Shown piece after piece: positions 15,235 to 23,301 of a DNA stretch of 32,495 nt; the stretch's first letter is position 1, and every line of letters starts with the position of its first letter. Made by a program: the position numbers and the translations under genes. This DNA is from Petrocella sp. FN5 (GTDB lineage: Bacteria > Bacillota > Clostridia > Lachnospirales > Vallitaleaceae). The DNA lies in the NCBI RefSeq assembly GCF_029210395.1, contig NZ_JARGDP010000034.1, forward strand, positions 1 to 32,495. The letters run 5' to 3'. The notes beneath the pieces were generated by a model. It did no database searches. It was given only the letters and a program-made list of their open reading frames with translations, and had not been told where the DNA came from.

Positions 15235-16158
15235 ATGAAAGAATACCATAGAGACAATATGATTCTCATTGCAAGACAACATTATGATAAAGGTGAACTT
15301 CTTAAAGCGAAGAGCTTATACGAAAAAGCATTAAGCGCAGGCATTAGAGATACAGAATGGATGTTGGAGTTAGCACTTCTTTACGATGAACTAGAGGCCT
15401 ACGATCAGGCTATGGATATATATGAAAAAGTCATTGCTCTTGATCCACAAGAAGCAGTAGCATATTATGGTATTGCCATACTATATGACCACTTAGATGA
15501 TTTTGATAAGGCAATCCCTTATTATGAAAAAGCCATATCTTATGACCCGACTTTTTTAAGAGCGCATTTTTTCTTGGCTTACGCATATGACCAAATCGGA
15601 AAAAGTGAACTGGCCATTCGCCATTACCAGAAAGCACTGGAAATTGACGATAATGATTTTTGGAGTCTAGTTAATCTCAGTGCCCTTTATGAAGAAGAAG
15701 GTGAGTATGTGTTGTCGGAAGAACTCATTAATAAGGCAGCATTGATAGAACCGGATCATTACATGGTACTCTTTAATCAAGGCGTTTTGGCCATGCGTAG
15801 ACAGCAGAATAAGGTAGCTATGGACTGTTTTAACAAGGCCATTGTTGAAGAACCTTCATACGGATATGCCTATTTAAATAAAGGGGTTATTTTAAGGGAT
15901 ATGGGCATGTTGGAGGAAGCGATTAAAGTCTTTAGCCTAGGTATGAAGCATTGTGAAGATGGTGTCTACTTGGCTTATAATAGAGCTTGTTGCTATTTAA
16001 AACAAAATAATATAACAGCTTGTGAAAATGAGCTGTTAAAAATACTCTCGGAATATCCGGAGATGTCAACTTACATATCAGAGGATAAGGAATTAGAGCA
16101 TCTGATAACAAAATCACCCCGAATCAAGACGGTACTGAAACAGAACGAACAGTTATAG
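15235..16158 (+). CDS. Tetratricopeptide repeat protein
   Basis: This 307-residue soluble protein consists almost entirely of TPR helices, with about seven repeats from residue 8 to 270. Examples are DQAMDIYEKVIALDPQEAVA, then DKAIPYYEKAISYDPTFLRA and ELAIRHYQKALEIDDNDFWS. TPRs scaffold protein-protein contacts, and no catalytic domain or signal peptide is present. GAGGAC lies seven bases before the ATG. The stop codon overlaps the end of the convergent folC gene by six bases, so the two transcripts must overlap. Confidence 0.9.
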   Translation: MKEYHRDNMILIARQHYDKGELLKAKSLYEKALSAGIRDTEWMLELALLYDELEAYDQAMDIYEKVIALDPQEAVAYYGIAILYDHLDDFDKAIPYYEKAISYDPTFLRAHFFLAYAYDQIGKSELAIRHYQKALEIDDNDFWSLVNLSALYEEEGEYVLSEELINKAALIEPDHYMVLFNQGVLAMRRQQNKVAMDCFNKAIVEEPSYGYAYLNKGVILRDMGMLEEAIKVFSLGMKHCEDGVYLAYNRACCYLKQNNITACENELLKILSEYPEMSTYISEDKELEHLITKSPRIKTVLKQNEQL

Positions 16159-17442
16159 ATTTTCTTCTAACCAGGCTTTAGCAGGATAGGCCAAATATAA
16201 AGAACCGGTAATGAGAAGAATACTATCCTGATTCAATAGACTTAGACCTTTTTCAATGGCTTTTTCAAAAGGATCAATCCATTCTAGGTTTGAGTTTTGG
16301 GGTAAATCCAAGTCATCTAAGGTCATAGCACGCGGACTAAGTGGTGAAGTCATAATTACTTTCTGGCTAAAAGCGTCGACTAGGTTCAACATGGCCTTAT
16401 AGTTTTTATCTTTAAGTATGCCAATTACAGTAATTATAGTTTTGTGTTTGCAATAAGTTTCTAAGATTTCTTTTACAGCCAATAGACCATGAGGATTATG
16501 ACCACCGTCTAATAAGATCATGGGGCGATAGGAAATCCATTCATTACGACAAGTCCAATGGGTATTAGCAATACCGGATTTTACCGCTGCATCTGGTATG
16601 GACCATTTTTTTTTGAGTTCATGGATGGCCAGTAGAGCTGTTGCAATATTAATTTCCTGATGTTTGCCAATCATAGTGGTTGATAGACCCTTATATGCAA
16701 AAAAAGGCGTTTGGATATTAAACAACTTTTTCTTGAAACTGTTAAAAAGCAGAGACACTTGTATGAGACTTTCATCTAGCAGGTATAGATAGGTATCCAC
16801 TTCCTTAACTTTTTTGGTAACTTCTATTACAACTTCTATCGGATTAGGCGCCATGATAACGGGGGCATCAGCTTTGATGATCCCAGCTTTATGGGCAGCA
16901 ATAGCCTCAAGGGAAGAACCAAGATAGGCTTCATGATCATAAGAAATTGGGGTAATGATGGTCATCAATGGTTTATCAAAGACATTGGTAGCGTCATACG
17001 TACCACCCATGCCGACTTCAATTATGATGAAATCATGTTTTTTATGACTAAAATGAACAAGAGCAATAGCAACAAGACATTCGAATAGGGTAGGATGGTT
17101 AAGGTGATCGTCTACCATACAGTTACAGGCTTGAAGCACCATATCCGTACTTTTGGCAAAATCAGACTCTGAGATGACACCTTCATAATCCTCAATGAGT
17201 TCTTTGTAATCCAGTATATGGGGTGATAGAAAAGTACCAACCTTATAATCAGCATGGGTTAAAATGTTTTGAAGATACTTTGCTGTAGAACCTTTGCCAT
17301 TCGTCCCGGCAATATGAATGACAGGTAAAGTGTTTTGAGGTGAATCTAAATAAGTCATAAGATGAAGACTGTTATTATGATCAGGACGATATTGGGCAAC
17401 TTCTATATTTTTCAGGGCATTTAAACTATCTTGATAGGTCAT
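16153..17442 (-). CDS. folC: Folylpolyglutamate / dihydrofolate synthase
   Basis: This 429-residue Mur-ligase-family enzyme adds glutamate to folates and may also make dihydrofolate from dihydropteroate. The P-loop is HIAGTNGKGSTAKY near residue 45. EVGMGGTYDATN and TIITPISYDHEAYLGS mark the central ATPase domain. LLDGGHNPHGL is the C-terminal-domain signature. Length is normal. The start at 17442 is chosen over the frame's earlier ATG at 17472 because AAGGAG lies seven bases upstream of it. Repeat copy D lies about 25 bases upstream of the start. Confidence 0.94.
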   Translation of the reverse strand: MTYQDSLNALKNIEVAQYRPDHNNSLHLMTYLDSPQNTLPVIHIAGTNGKGSTAKYLQNILTHADYKVGTFLSPHILDYKELIEDYEGVISESDFAKSTDMVLQACNCMVDDHLNHPTLFECLVAIALVHFSHKKHDFIIIEVGMGGTYDATNVFDKPLMTIITPISYDHEAYLGSSLEAIAAHKAGIIKADAPVIMAPNPIEVVIEVTKKVKEVDTYLYLLDESLIQVSLLFNSFKKKLFNIQTPFFAYKGLSTTMIGKHQEINIATALLAIHELKKKWSIPDAAVKSGIANTHWTCRNEWISYRPMILLDGGHNPHGLLAVKEILETYCKHKTIITVIGILKDKNYKAMLNLVDAFSQKVIMTSPLSPRAMTLDDLDLPQNSNLEWIDPFEKAIEKGLSLLNQDSILLITGSLYLAYPAKAWLEENL

Positions 17443-17465
17443 GACATTCTCCTTTTGAAATAGTA

Positions 17466-17502
17466 GCGTCATAGCTTTGACGCCTTAACCATTTTATCAT
17501 AT
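17466..17502. repeat. Dispersed palindromic element, copy D
   Basis: This compact copy has GCGTCA (17466-17471) and TGACGC (17478-17483), a six-base inverted pair around TAGCTT, followed by CTTAACCAT and TTTATCATA. It sits between the divergent folC and CheY-like genes. Read on the - strand it falls in the folC leader; read on the + strand it precedes the promoter at 17533. Confidence 0.65.
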
Positions 17503-17532
17503 ACAAAAAAAAGCTAAAACACAATATCTACA

Positions 17533-17561
17533 TTGATTTCCCCTAATTGACTTGGTATAAT
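17533..17561 (+). promoter_or_regulatory. Promoter of the CheY/trxB/c-di-GMP operon
   Basis: TTGATT (17533-17538), a 17-bp spacer and TATAAT (17556-17561). The first gene of the series starts at 17626. No clear terminator was seen between its genes as far as 22912. Confidence 0.8.
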
Positions 17562-17625
17562 TTAACTGGAATGTATCGACGTAGATTTGAGAGATATGGG
17601 GTTGGAAATTTACGAGGTAAAAACA

Positions 17626-18027
17626 ATGTCAAATGGTTTTAATCATTTTGAACTGGATTATAACAAGAAAACGATTCTGATTGTAGATGATGAAGTGGTA
17701 ATCCTAAATCTATTAAAAGATATTCTAGATATGCTAGGCTACAATGTAGTCTTATGTATATCTCCTGAAGAGGCTTTAGAAGTTTTTAGCCATTACCGAA
17801 AAAGTATTGACCTCATCATTATGGACATGATGATGCCAAGGATGAATGGCTTACAGCTGTATCGTAAAATATGTCAAGTGGATAGCAATAATAAGGTCAT
17901 CTTGCTATCAGGGTATAGTATGGTGCAAGTAACAGCACAGCTTCTAGATGAAGGTGTGGTTGGGTTTATGCAAAAACCTGTAACTATTAAAAAATTGGAA
18001 GAAGCCATTCAGAAAGCTTTAAGCTAA
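17626..18027 (+). CDS. Single-domain CheY-like response regulator
   Basis: This 133-residue protein is a stand-alone receiver domain. The acidic pocket is ILIVDDE (D21, D22), the phosphoacceptor is D67 in IIMDMMMPRMNG, the switch residue lies in ILLSGY, and the conserved lysine is in FMQKP. There is no output domain, so it should act by binding a partner. No histidine kinase is in the window. The frame stays open upstream to a TTG at 17587, but the ATG at 17626 has GAGG about nine bases upstream. trxB starts 25 bases after the stop, an uncommon pairing. Confidence 0.9.
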   Translation: MSNGFNHFELDYNKKTILIVDDEVVILNLLKDILDMLGYNVVLCISPEEALEVFSHYRKSIDLIIMDMMMPRMNGLQLYRKICQVDSNNKVILLSGYSMVQVTAQLLDEGVVGFMQKPVTIKKLEEAIQKALS

Positions 18028-18052
18028 GTAGATGGTTATTGGAGGTAAATAA

Positions 18053-18973
18053 ATGAAAAACGTATTAGATTTAATTATTATCGGTGCCGGACCGGCTGGA
18101 ATTGCAGCAGCGATTTATGCCAGTCGAGCAAAACTGTCTTTTGTAATTTTAGAAAAAGCTTTTACAGGTGGTCAGATTGTTAACACATATGAAATAGAGA
18201 ATTATCCGGGCATCAAAGCGACTTCGGGTTTTGAGCTTAGCAATATGTTCAGGGAGCATGCTGAAACATTAGAGGTTGAGTTCTTAAGTGAAGAAGTTTC
18301 AGAAGTGATTACAGAGGGTCCTATAAAAAAAGTCATAACCAATGACGGCAGTTATGAGGCAAGAACCATTATTATGGCCACAGGTGCATCTTGGAAAAAG
18401 CTTGGTGCCAAAGGTGAAGACAAATTTTCAGGTATGGGTGTTTCTTATTGTGCGACTTGTGATGGCGCCTTTTATAGAGACAAAGTGACAGCAGTCGTGG
18501 GTGGAGGCGATGTGGCGGTTGAGGATGCCATATATTTATCCAGACTATGTAAAAAGGTCTATTTAATTCACAGAAGAGACGAGCTTAGAGCTGTTAAGGT
18601 ATTACAAGAACATCTCTTCAAAATAGAGAACATCGAAATCATATGGGATAGTGAAGTCGATGAAATCATCGGTGAGGAAACGGTAGAAAAAATTCATGTC
18701 AGTAACAGGTTAACCGATGAAAAACAGTTAATTGAAGTCAGTGGTGTCTTTATCGCCGTTGGAAGTGATCCTAATTCAGGACTAGTAATAAATCAGGTTG
18801 AAACAGACCAAAAAGGTTGGATTAAGACCAATGAAGATTGTGCAACAAGTGTACCGGGCGTATTTGCTGCTGGCGATTTAAGAGTTAAAAGTTTACGCCA
18901 GGTTATAACCGCAGCATCAGATGGGGCAATATCCGTTTATGCAGCTGAGCGTTACTTAGTAACGAACGGCTAA
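18053..18973 (+). CDS. trxB: Thioredoxin reductase
   Basis: This 306-residue flavoenzyme moves electrons from NADPH to thioredoxin. The FAD-binding motif is IIGAGPAGIAAAIYA at the N-terminus. The redox-active pair is C133 and C136 in SYCATCDGAF. The NADPH domain shows VVGGGDVAVEDA, and the C-terminal FAD motif is GVFAAGDLR. Length and motif order are standard. GGAGG lies eight bases before the ATG. It lies 25 bases after the CheY-like gene and before the c-di-GMP genes, which suggests redox coupling of that module. A related flavin oxidoreductase with another disulfide partner is possible. Confidence 0.95.
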   Translation: MKNVLDLIIIGAGPAGIAAAIYASRAKLSFVILEKAFTGGQIVNTYEIENYPGIKATSGFELSNMFREHAETLEVEFLSEEVSEVITEGPIKKVITNDGSYEARTIIMATGASWKKLGAKGEDKFSGMGVSYCATCDGAFYRDKVTAVVGGGDVAVEDAIYLSRLCKKVYLIHRRDELRAVKVLQEHLFKIENIEIIWDSEVDEIIGEETVEKIHVSNRLTDEKQLIEVSGVFIAVGSDPNSGLVINQVETDQKGWIKTNEDCATSVPGVFAAGDLRVKSLRQVITAASDGAISVYAAERYLVTNG

Positions 18974-18995
18974 GTGTCCTAAATGACAAGGTAAG

Positions 18996-19048
18996 ATACT
19001 TAATAAATCACCTAGATTTGCCGATAAATAAGTATTGAGAGGTGATTT
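18996..19048 (+). promoter_or_regulatory. Ribosome-site-sequestering structure, possible pseudoknot
   Basis: Two stems interleave just before the GTG start at 19051. ATACTTA (18996-19002) pairs with TAAGTAT (19029-19035), and AAATCACCT (19005-19013) pairs with AGGTGATTT (19040-19048). The second stem buries the Shine-Dalgarno of the next gene. The order fits an H-type pseudoknot or two competing hairpins. The second stem runs into T bases, so it might also work as a weak terminator after trxB. Confidence 0.45.
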
Positions 19049-19050
19049 TT

Positions 19051-19935
19051 GTGAAGAAAAAAGTACTGATTCATGTTTATACCATACAGGTAAAAAACGA
19101 TATATTAAGTATCTTAGTCAATAATGGCCATGATTTTTTAGAGGTTTTTAATAAAAGTGAATTAAACTTCAAATATAACTTAATCAAGGATCAGATTGAC
19201 CTTTATATTCAAGAGTTAGATGAAAATAATTATGAAGAATCTTTAGACCAGATTCGTCGTATCGACATGGAAAAAGTGCGTACCATTGTTTTGATCCACA
19301 AGTATTCCAAACATGTCATAGATGATGCCTTGGCACTTAAGGTTAAAGACATCATTGTTTTACCGATGGAGCGAACCCATTTATCCAAAAAGATTCTATC
19401 TTTCTTTGACACACAGAAGTCTTCACCTCTCATGCCATCGAATCAAGACAAAGTTCAGATTCAAAACTATATGGAAATAGATATAGACAAGATCAGGGAT
19501 GAAATCAATAGAGCCATGCGTGGCAAATACCCTCTCTCTTTTGTATTAGTACAATACCATAGTTTAGATCAACCACAGTGGGTTCTTTTTAAAAGTACCT
19601 TAAACCAATTGCTTAGGACCACGGATATCGTGATGTATTTTGAAGCTAATAATATTTTGCTAATATGCCCATTTACACCCAAAAACTTTCTTGTAGAAGT
19701 TGAGAATAAAGTTAGGAAAGCCTATGACCAAATTAAAAAAGAAGTTTCATCAAGAAGTGCACTGTTTTTATACGGCGTAACATTTCCGGAGGATGGCAAT
19801 GTGTGGGAAGCCTTATACAATGAAATGAAAGATGGTATTCACGATAGCAAAGTTATTAGTAAGTTTGAAGGCACTTTAAAGCAAATCAACCCAAATACGA
19901 TTCGGACACAGCTTAAAAAAGATTATGAACAATAG
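19051..19935 (+). CDS. Degenerate REC-GGDEF protein with intact I-site
   Basis: This is a 294-residue protein with no recognised name. Residues 1-120 have a receiver-like fold (KKVLIHVYTIQVKNDILSIL at the start, IIVLPMERTHLSKKIL at the end) without the acidic pair. Residues 140-270 follow the GGDEF pattern, with LLRTTDIVMYF then EANNI where GGDEF should be (about 198-202), and LYGVTFPEDGNVWEAL at the end. The active-site signature is lost, so cyclase activity is unlikely. RTTD (189-192) is an RxxD sitting exactly five residues before the signature position, as in c-di-GMP inhibitory sites. It is therefore a candidate c-di-GMP receptor. The frame also allows a GTG at 19042, but AGAGGTGA suits 19051. 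Confidence 0.75.
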   Translation: MKKKVLIHVYTIQVKNDILSILVNNGHDFLEVFNKSELNFKYNLIKDQIDLYIQELDENNYEESLDQIRRIDMEKVRTIVLIHKYSKHVIDDALALKVKDIIVLPMERTHLSKKILSFFDTQKSSPLMPSNQDKVQIQNYMEIDIDKIRDEINRAMRGKYPLSFVLVQYHSLDQPQWVLFKSTLNQLLRTTDIVMYFEANNILLICPFTPKNFLVEVENKVRKAYDQIKKEVSSRSALFLYGVTFPEDGNVWEALYNEMKDGIHDSKVISKFEGTLKQINPNTIRTQLKKDYEQ

Positions 19936-19953
19936 GAAGAGAGCGTATTTACT

Positions 19954-21507
19954 ATGAGCCAGATATTTCCGGACAATCAACATATGTATGACGAAATGGT
20001 TGGACTGTTTGAGGAAGAGAAGTTTAGAAGTGCCATTAAGGTGGGTAAAGAACTTCTCGAAAGATCAAGAGACATGAAGGATAAAGCTAGTGAAAGAAAA
20101 GCTCTTGAAGTTTTATCTTACGCATCCTATTTTGTGGTTGATTATATCAATGCGATGAACTATATCATTGAGTTTTCTAAAGTTGTTGAAGAAGAGGGCA
20201 ATATCAGCGAATTGATTAAATCTTACAATGTTTTTGTTAGCCTTTATTCAAGGCAAGGGGATTATGAGGAAGCACTGAGTTACCTGAAAAAGGTAGAAGT
20301 TCTAGCCAAAGACCATCAACTCAAATTAGAAATCGTGAAAAATGAGAATAATTACGGATTTTTCTATAACACAATGAAAGCTTTTGAACTTGCGATTCCC
20401 CATCTTGAACGGGCAGTGGAAAAGGCGACCACTTATAAGTTTTATGATTTGCTAACGATTATACAAGGTAATCTAGCCCTAAGTTATCTTCGAACCAACC
20501 AGATTGAAAAATCAAAGATGCATTTAGATCAGGTTTTTTTAGCGCTAAAACCGGGAAGCAGTCGTTTTTCAAGAGCTGAAGCCTATATGTATAGAGGTGA
20601 AATTTATGCTATAGAAGGTGACTATATTGAGGGAATCAATCAAGTCAAAGCATCAAAGGTCATTTCTTTAAAGCATGGCTATATTGCAGAGCTAGCAGAA
20701 GCGACACGTATTTTATCGGAGATTTATGTCAAGACCGGAGATTATGAAAAGGCCTATTATGAACTAAAAGACTATATTGAATACTCTAACATTTTATCAG
20801 AAGATGCAAAACAGGGTGCTGTAGCCAAGCTAAAAGCTCAGTATGATATGAATAAAAAAAATACAGAGACAAACTTGCTTAAAGAGCAGTACGCAATCTT
20901 AGAAGAACAGAACCGAAAAATTCAAGATCAGTCGAACGAGCTAGAACGTTTGAATGAAGTGTTAGCAAGACAAAATGATGACCTCCATCAATCCGCTATT
21001 GAGGATTATCTGACAGGCGTTTACAATAGAAAATATTTCACCCTGAAACTAAAAGAAGAGTTTAGTATTGCCAAAGAGAATAATCGAAATTTGGCATCGA
21101 TTATCATCGATATCGATCACTTTAAAAATATTAATGATACATATGGTCATCTTGTAGGTGACGAAATCATCAAACACATCAGTGGGATATGCGAAGAATC
21201 TTTGGACTCTGATTCCATCATTGGCCGTTTTGGCGGGGATGAGTTTATGGTTCTCATGATAGATGCAGATATAAATGATGCAGAAGAAAAAGCCAATGAG
21301 TTCATTCGCAGTGTAGCTTATGAACCCTTGGTTATTGATAAAAAGCCGATACCGGTTACTTTAAGTATTGGCGTTGCAGACAATAGGTATCTCTTTCCAA
21401 GAACATCAGATGAAATGATACATATAGCAGATAAAGGGTTATATCTAGCCAAAGACCAAGGTCGTAATAGGTGTTGTCGATATATACCGGATAAAGAGGA
21501 GAAGTGA
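19954..21507 (+). CDS. TPR-GGDEF diguanylate cyclase
   Basis: This 517-residue cytosolic protein has residues 10-285 as TPR-like helical repeats (for example SRQGDYEEALSYLKKVEVLA, then IYVKTGDYEKAYYELKDYIE). A coiled coil follows at about 300-345 (EEQNRKIQDQSNELERLNEV). The GGDEF domain starts at about 350, with DYLTGVYNRKYF, IIDIDHFKNINDTYGH and RFGGDEF (GGDEF at 427-431), so cyclase activity is expected. The I-site position reads DSDS instead of RxxD, so product feedback is probably absent. It starts 18 bases after the degenerate receptor gene and ends one base before the PilZ start. Confidence 0.93.
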   Translation: MSQIFPDNQHMYDEMVGLFEEEKFRSAIKVGKELLERSRDMKDKASERKALEVLSYASYFVVDYINAMNYIIEFSKVVEEEGNISELIKSYNVFVSLYSRQGDYEEALSYLKKVEVLAKDHQLKLEIVKNENNYGFFYNTMKAFELAIPHLERAVEKATTYKFYDLLTIIQGNLALSYLRTNQIEKSKMHLDQVFLALKPGSSRFSRAEAYMYRGEIYAIEGDYIEGINQVKASKVISLKHGYIAELAEATRILSEIYVKTGDYEKAYYELKDYIEYSNILSEDAKQGAVAKLKAQYDMNKKNTETNLLKEQYAILEEQNRKIQDQSNELERLNEVLARQNDDLHQSAIEDYLTGVYNRKYFTLKLKEEFSIAKENNRNLASIIIDIDHFKNINDTYGHLVGDEIIKHISGICEESLDSDSIIGRFGGDEFMVLMIDADINDAEEKANEFIRSVAYEPLVIDKKPIPVTLSIGVADNRYLFPRTSDEMIHIADKGLYLAKDQGRNRCCRYIPDKEEK

Positions 21508-21508
21508 A

Positions 21509-21862
21509 ATGGAAGAGAGAAGAAAAAACAAACGTTTACCGATTAGACTAGAATTAGCCATCAACGAATTATTTAGACAAGATCATGAAATCATACCAAT
21601 GGTCAATAAAGAAATACATGTCGTGAACATATCTAAGACAGGCATAGGATTTGAATGTGAATCTGAACTGCCTTTAGGTTATTATTTTGATGCCAGAATT
21701 GATTTTGACAGTCAGAATTATTTTTATTGTGTCGTCAAGATTGTGCGAAAGGTCGATTATGATGGAAGCAACCTATATGGTTGTGAGTTTGTTGGTCTTG
21801 CAGAATTTTTATCCAAGAAAGTGGATGAGTATCAAGCCACAGTTGAAGAGCATTTAGAGTAA
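21509..21862 (+). CDS. PilZ-domain c-di-GMP receptor
   Basis: This 117-residue single-domain PilZ protein has the c-di-GMP-binding RxxxR near the N-terminus (RRKNKR, residues 4-9) and the second motif in VNISKTGIGF near residue 46, where NxSxxG matches the family. The beta-barrel continues through YYFDARIDFD and ends in YGCEFVGL. The ATG lies one base after the diguanylate cyclase stop codon, so translation is likely coupled. This is a strong argument that it reads the cyclase's product. The output target is not in sight. Confidence 0.9.
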   Translation: MEERRKNKRLPIRLELAINELFRQDHEIIPMVNKEIHVVNISKTGIGFECESELPLGYYFDARIDFDSQNYFYCVVKIVRKVDYDGSNLYGCEFVGLAEFLSKKVDEYQATVEEHLE

Positions 21863-21895
21863 CCAACAAAAATGATGAAGTTAGGAAGTGCCGAA

Positions 21896-22912
21896 ATGGA
21901 TGTAACCATAAAGCATGTAGCAAAAAAAGCAGGGGTATCACCATCCACAGTTTCAAGAGTAATAGCAGATAGTCCCAAAATCAGTGCGGCTACTAAGAAG
22001 CGTGTTTTTGAAACGATGAAAGAGATGAACTATCAACCGAATATTATTGCAAGAAGCTTAGCCAATAGAGTAACCTACACACTTGGTCTCATTTTACCAA
22101 GCAAGGATGAAGAAGTTTTTGAGAATCCATTTTTTATGCAAGTGATGCGCGGCCTTAGTGTCTATGCCAAGCAAAAAGGCTATTATATTATGTACAATTA
22201 TTGTAGAAGTGAAGAAGAAGAAGTAGAAACCATCAAACATTACATGGACAGCAAATGGGTAGATGGTATTATTCTGACTTCAACAAGAATCAAAGATAAA
22301 AGTGTGGAACTACTCATGAAGAGAAACCAGCCTTTTGTTGTTATTGGAAGACCGGAAGCACAAAGGGATAAGGTATTATGGGTTGATAATGATAATGTAA
22401 TGGCCATGGAGAACATTGTAAACCGTTTAATTAAGCAGGGCCATAGAAAGATTGCCTATATCGGTGGTGAGCAACAGTTTACAGTATACCGGCATCGCCT
22501 TAGAGGTTACCGCCAAGCACTTGAGCAAAATGGTATAGAATGGGATGATAGACTCGTAATTGAAAGTGAGCCAACAGAACAAAAGGCTTATGAAGTTATG
22601 AAGCAGATGCTTAAAGTCATAAGTCCTGATGCCATAGTGGGAACGGATGATATGGTTGCTTATGGTGCATACAAGGCTACACTTGAAGCCGGTGTTCTTG
22701 GCATTGCCTTTGCCGGGTTTAACAATACCCCTTTATCCGTATTTAATAGTCCAACCATATCAACAGTGGATATCAATGCTGAGAAACTAGGCCATTATGC
22801 AGCTCTAGTGCTTATCAATCAATTAGAAAAAAACACATCTATGGAAAGAAACATCATAGTTGAAGCAAATTACATAGAAAGAGAATCAACGTTGGCCTAT
22901 GTTAGAGACTAA
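21896..22912 (+). CDS. LacI family regulator (MalR-like)
   Basis: This 338-residue repressor has a standard N-terminal helix-turn-helix (VTIKHVAKKAGVSPSTVSRV) with a hinge helix near NIIARSLANR. The periplasmic-binding-protein-like core includes LGLILPSKDEEVFENPFFMQ, DGIILTS and GHRKIAYIGG. The VIADSPKIS segment resembles MalR-type regulators of maltose or glucoside use. The ATG at 21896 is preferred to the one at 21872 because GGAAG sits just before it and the N-terminus then matches the family. It closes the c-di-GMP series and may control the pseudo-LacZ gene downstream, though no operator was identified. Confidence 0.92.
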   Translation: MDVTIKHVAKKAGVSPSTVSRVIADSPKISAATKKRVFETMKEMNYQPNIIARSLANRVTYTLGLILPSKDEEVFENPFFMQVMRGLSVYAKQKGYYIMYNYCRSEEEEVETIKHYMDSKWVDGIILTSTRIKDKSVELLMKRNQPFVVIGRPEAQRDKVLWVDNDNVMAMENIVNRLIKQGHRKIAYIGGEQQFTVYRHRLRGYRQALEQNGIEWDDRLVIESEPTEQKAYEVMKQMLKVISPDAIVGTDDMVAYGAYKATLEAGVLGIAFAGFNNTPLSVFNSPTISTVDINAEKLGHYAALVLINQLEKNTSMERNIIVEANYIERESTLAYVRD

Positions 22913-22952
22913 AAAGTAAATCATAGACATAAGGCGGTCATACTTTAATGTT

Positions 22953-23014
22953 ATGGTTAAAGGGTCAAAACTAAGTTCAACTATATAGTTTTGAGGCCTT
23001 AACCATGTTATAAT
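22953..23014 (+). repeat. Dispersed palindromic element, copy E
   Basis: This is the most complete copy. The left arm starts ATGGTTAAAGGGTCAAAACT at 22953, and the right arm at 22986-23006 ends in TTTTGAGGCCTTAACCAT. The arms pair at 18 of 21 positions around a 12-base loop. TGTTATAAT, an extended -10-like sequence, begins inside its right edge (23006-23014), 28 bases before the small gene at 23042. Confidence 0.75.
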
Positions 23015-23041
23015 TATGTTTATAGAGAAGGAGTGATTGTT

Positions 23042-23194
23042 TTGGAGAAAAAGACAGAAGAGGAACTAAAAAAAATAATAGAAGAGAAAAAGAATCGAGG
23101 TCATCAAGATAGCCATTTGCGACCTGAGAAGAAGTCGGGTAAGGAACATGAAGCCTTTGATTCAAAAAAACACGGTGGACCAATTGCCAAATAG
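23042..23194 (+). CDS. Small charged protein of 50 residues
   Basis: This short gene starts at TTG with AGAAGGAG eight bases upstream and encodes 50 residues. The sequence is highly charged: KKTEEELKKIIEEKKNRG forms a likely helix, followed by a polar tail ending DSKKHGGPIAK. There is no cysteine, signal peptide or membrane segment. The tail looks conserved in style, but the family is not recognised. A good ribosome site, an upstream TATAAT and an immediate terminator make it a real monocistronic unit. Its function is unknown. Confidence 0.6.
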   Translation: MEKKTEEELKKIIEEKKNRGHQDSHLRPEKKSGKEHEAFDSKKHGGPIAK

Positions 23195-23201
23195 AAAAAA
23201 C

Positions 23202-23255
23202 AGGCTATTTCGTCAAGGTATGAAGACTTTGAGGAAATAGCCTTTCTTTTGTTTT
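23202..23255 (+). terminator. Intrinsic terminator
   Basis: AGGCTATTTC (23202-23211) pairs with GAAATAGCCT (23234-23243). Inner TCAA and TTGA bases can extend the stem. A T-rich tail follows. It ends the small gene. Confidence 0.8.
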
Positions 23256-23301
23256 GAGCTATGCAGATTTTTTCTCCATAGGCAAAGATGTTTTCATAAG
23301 G

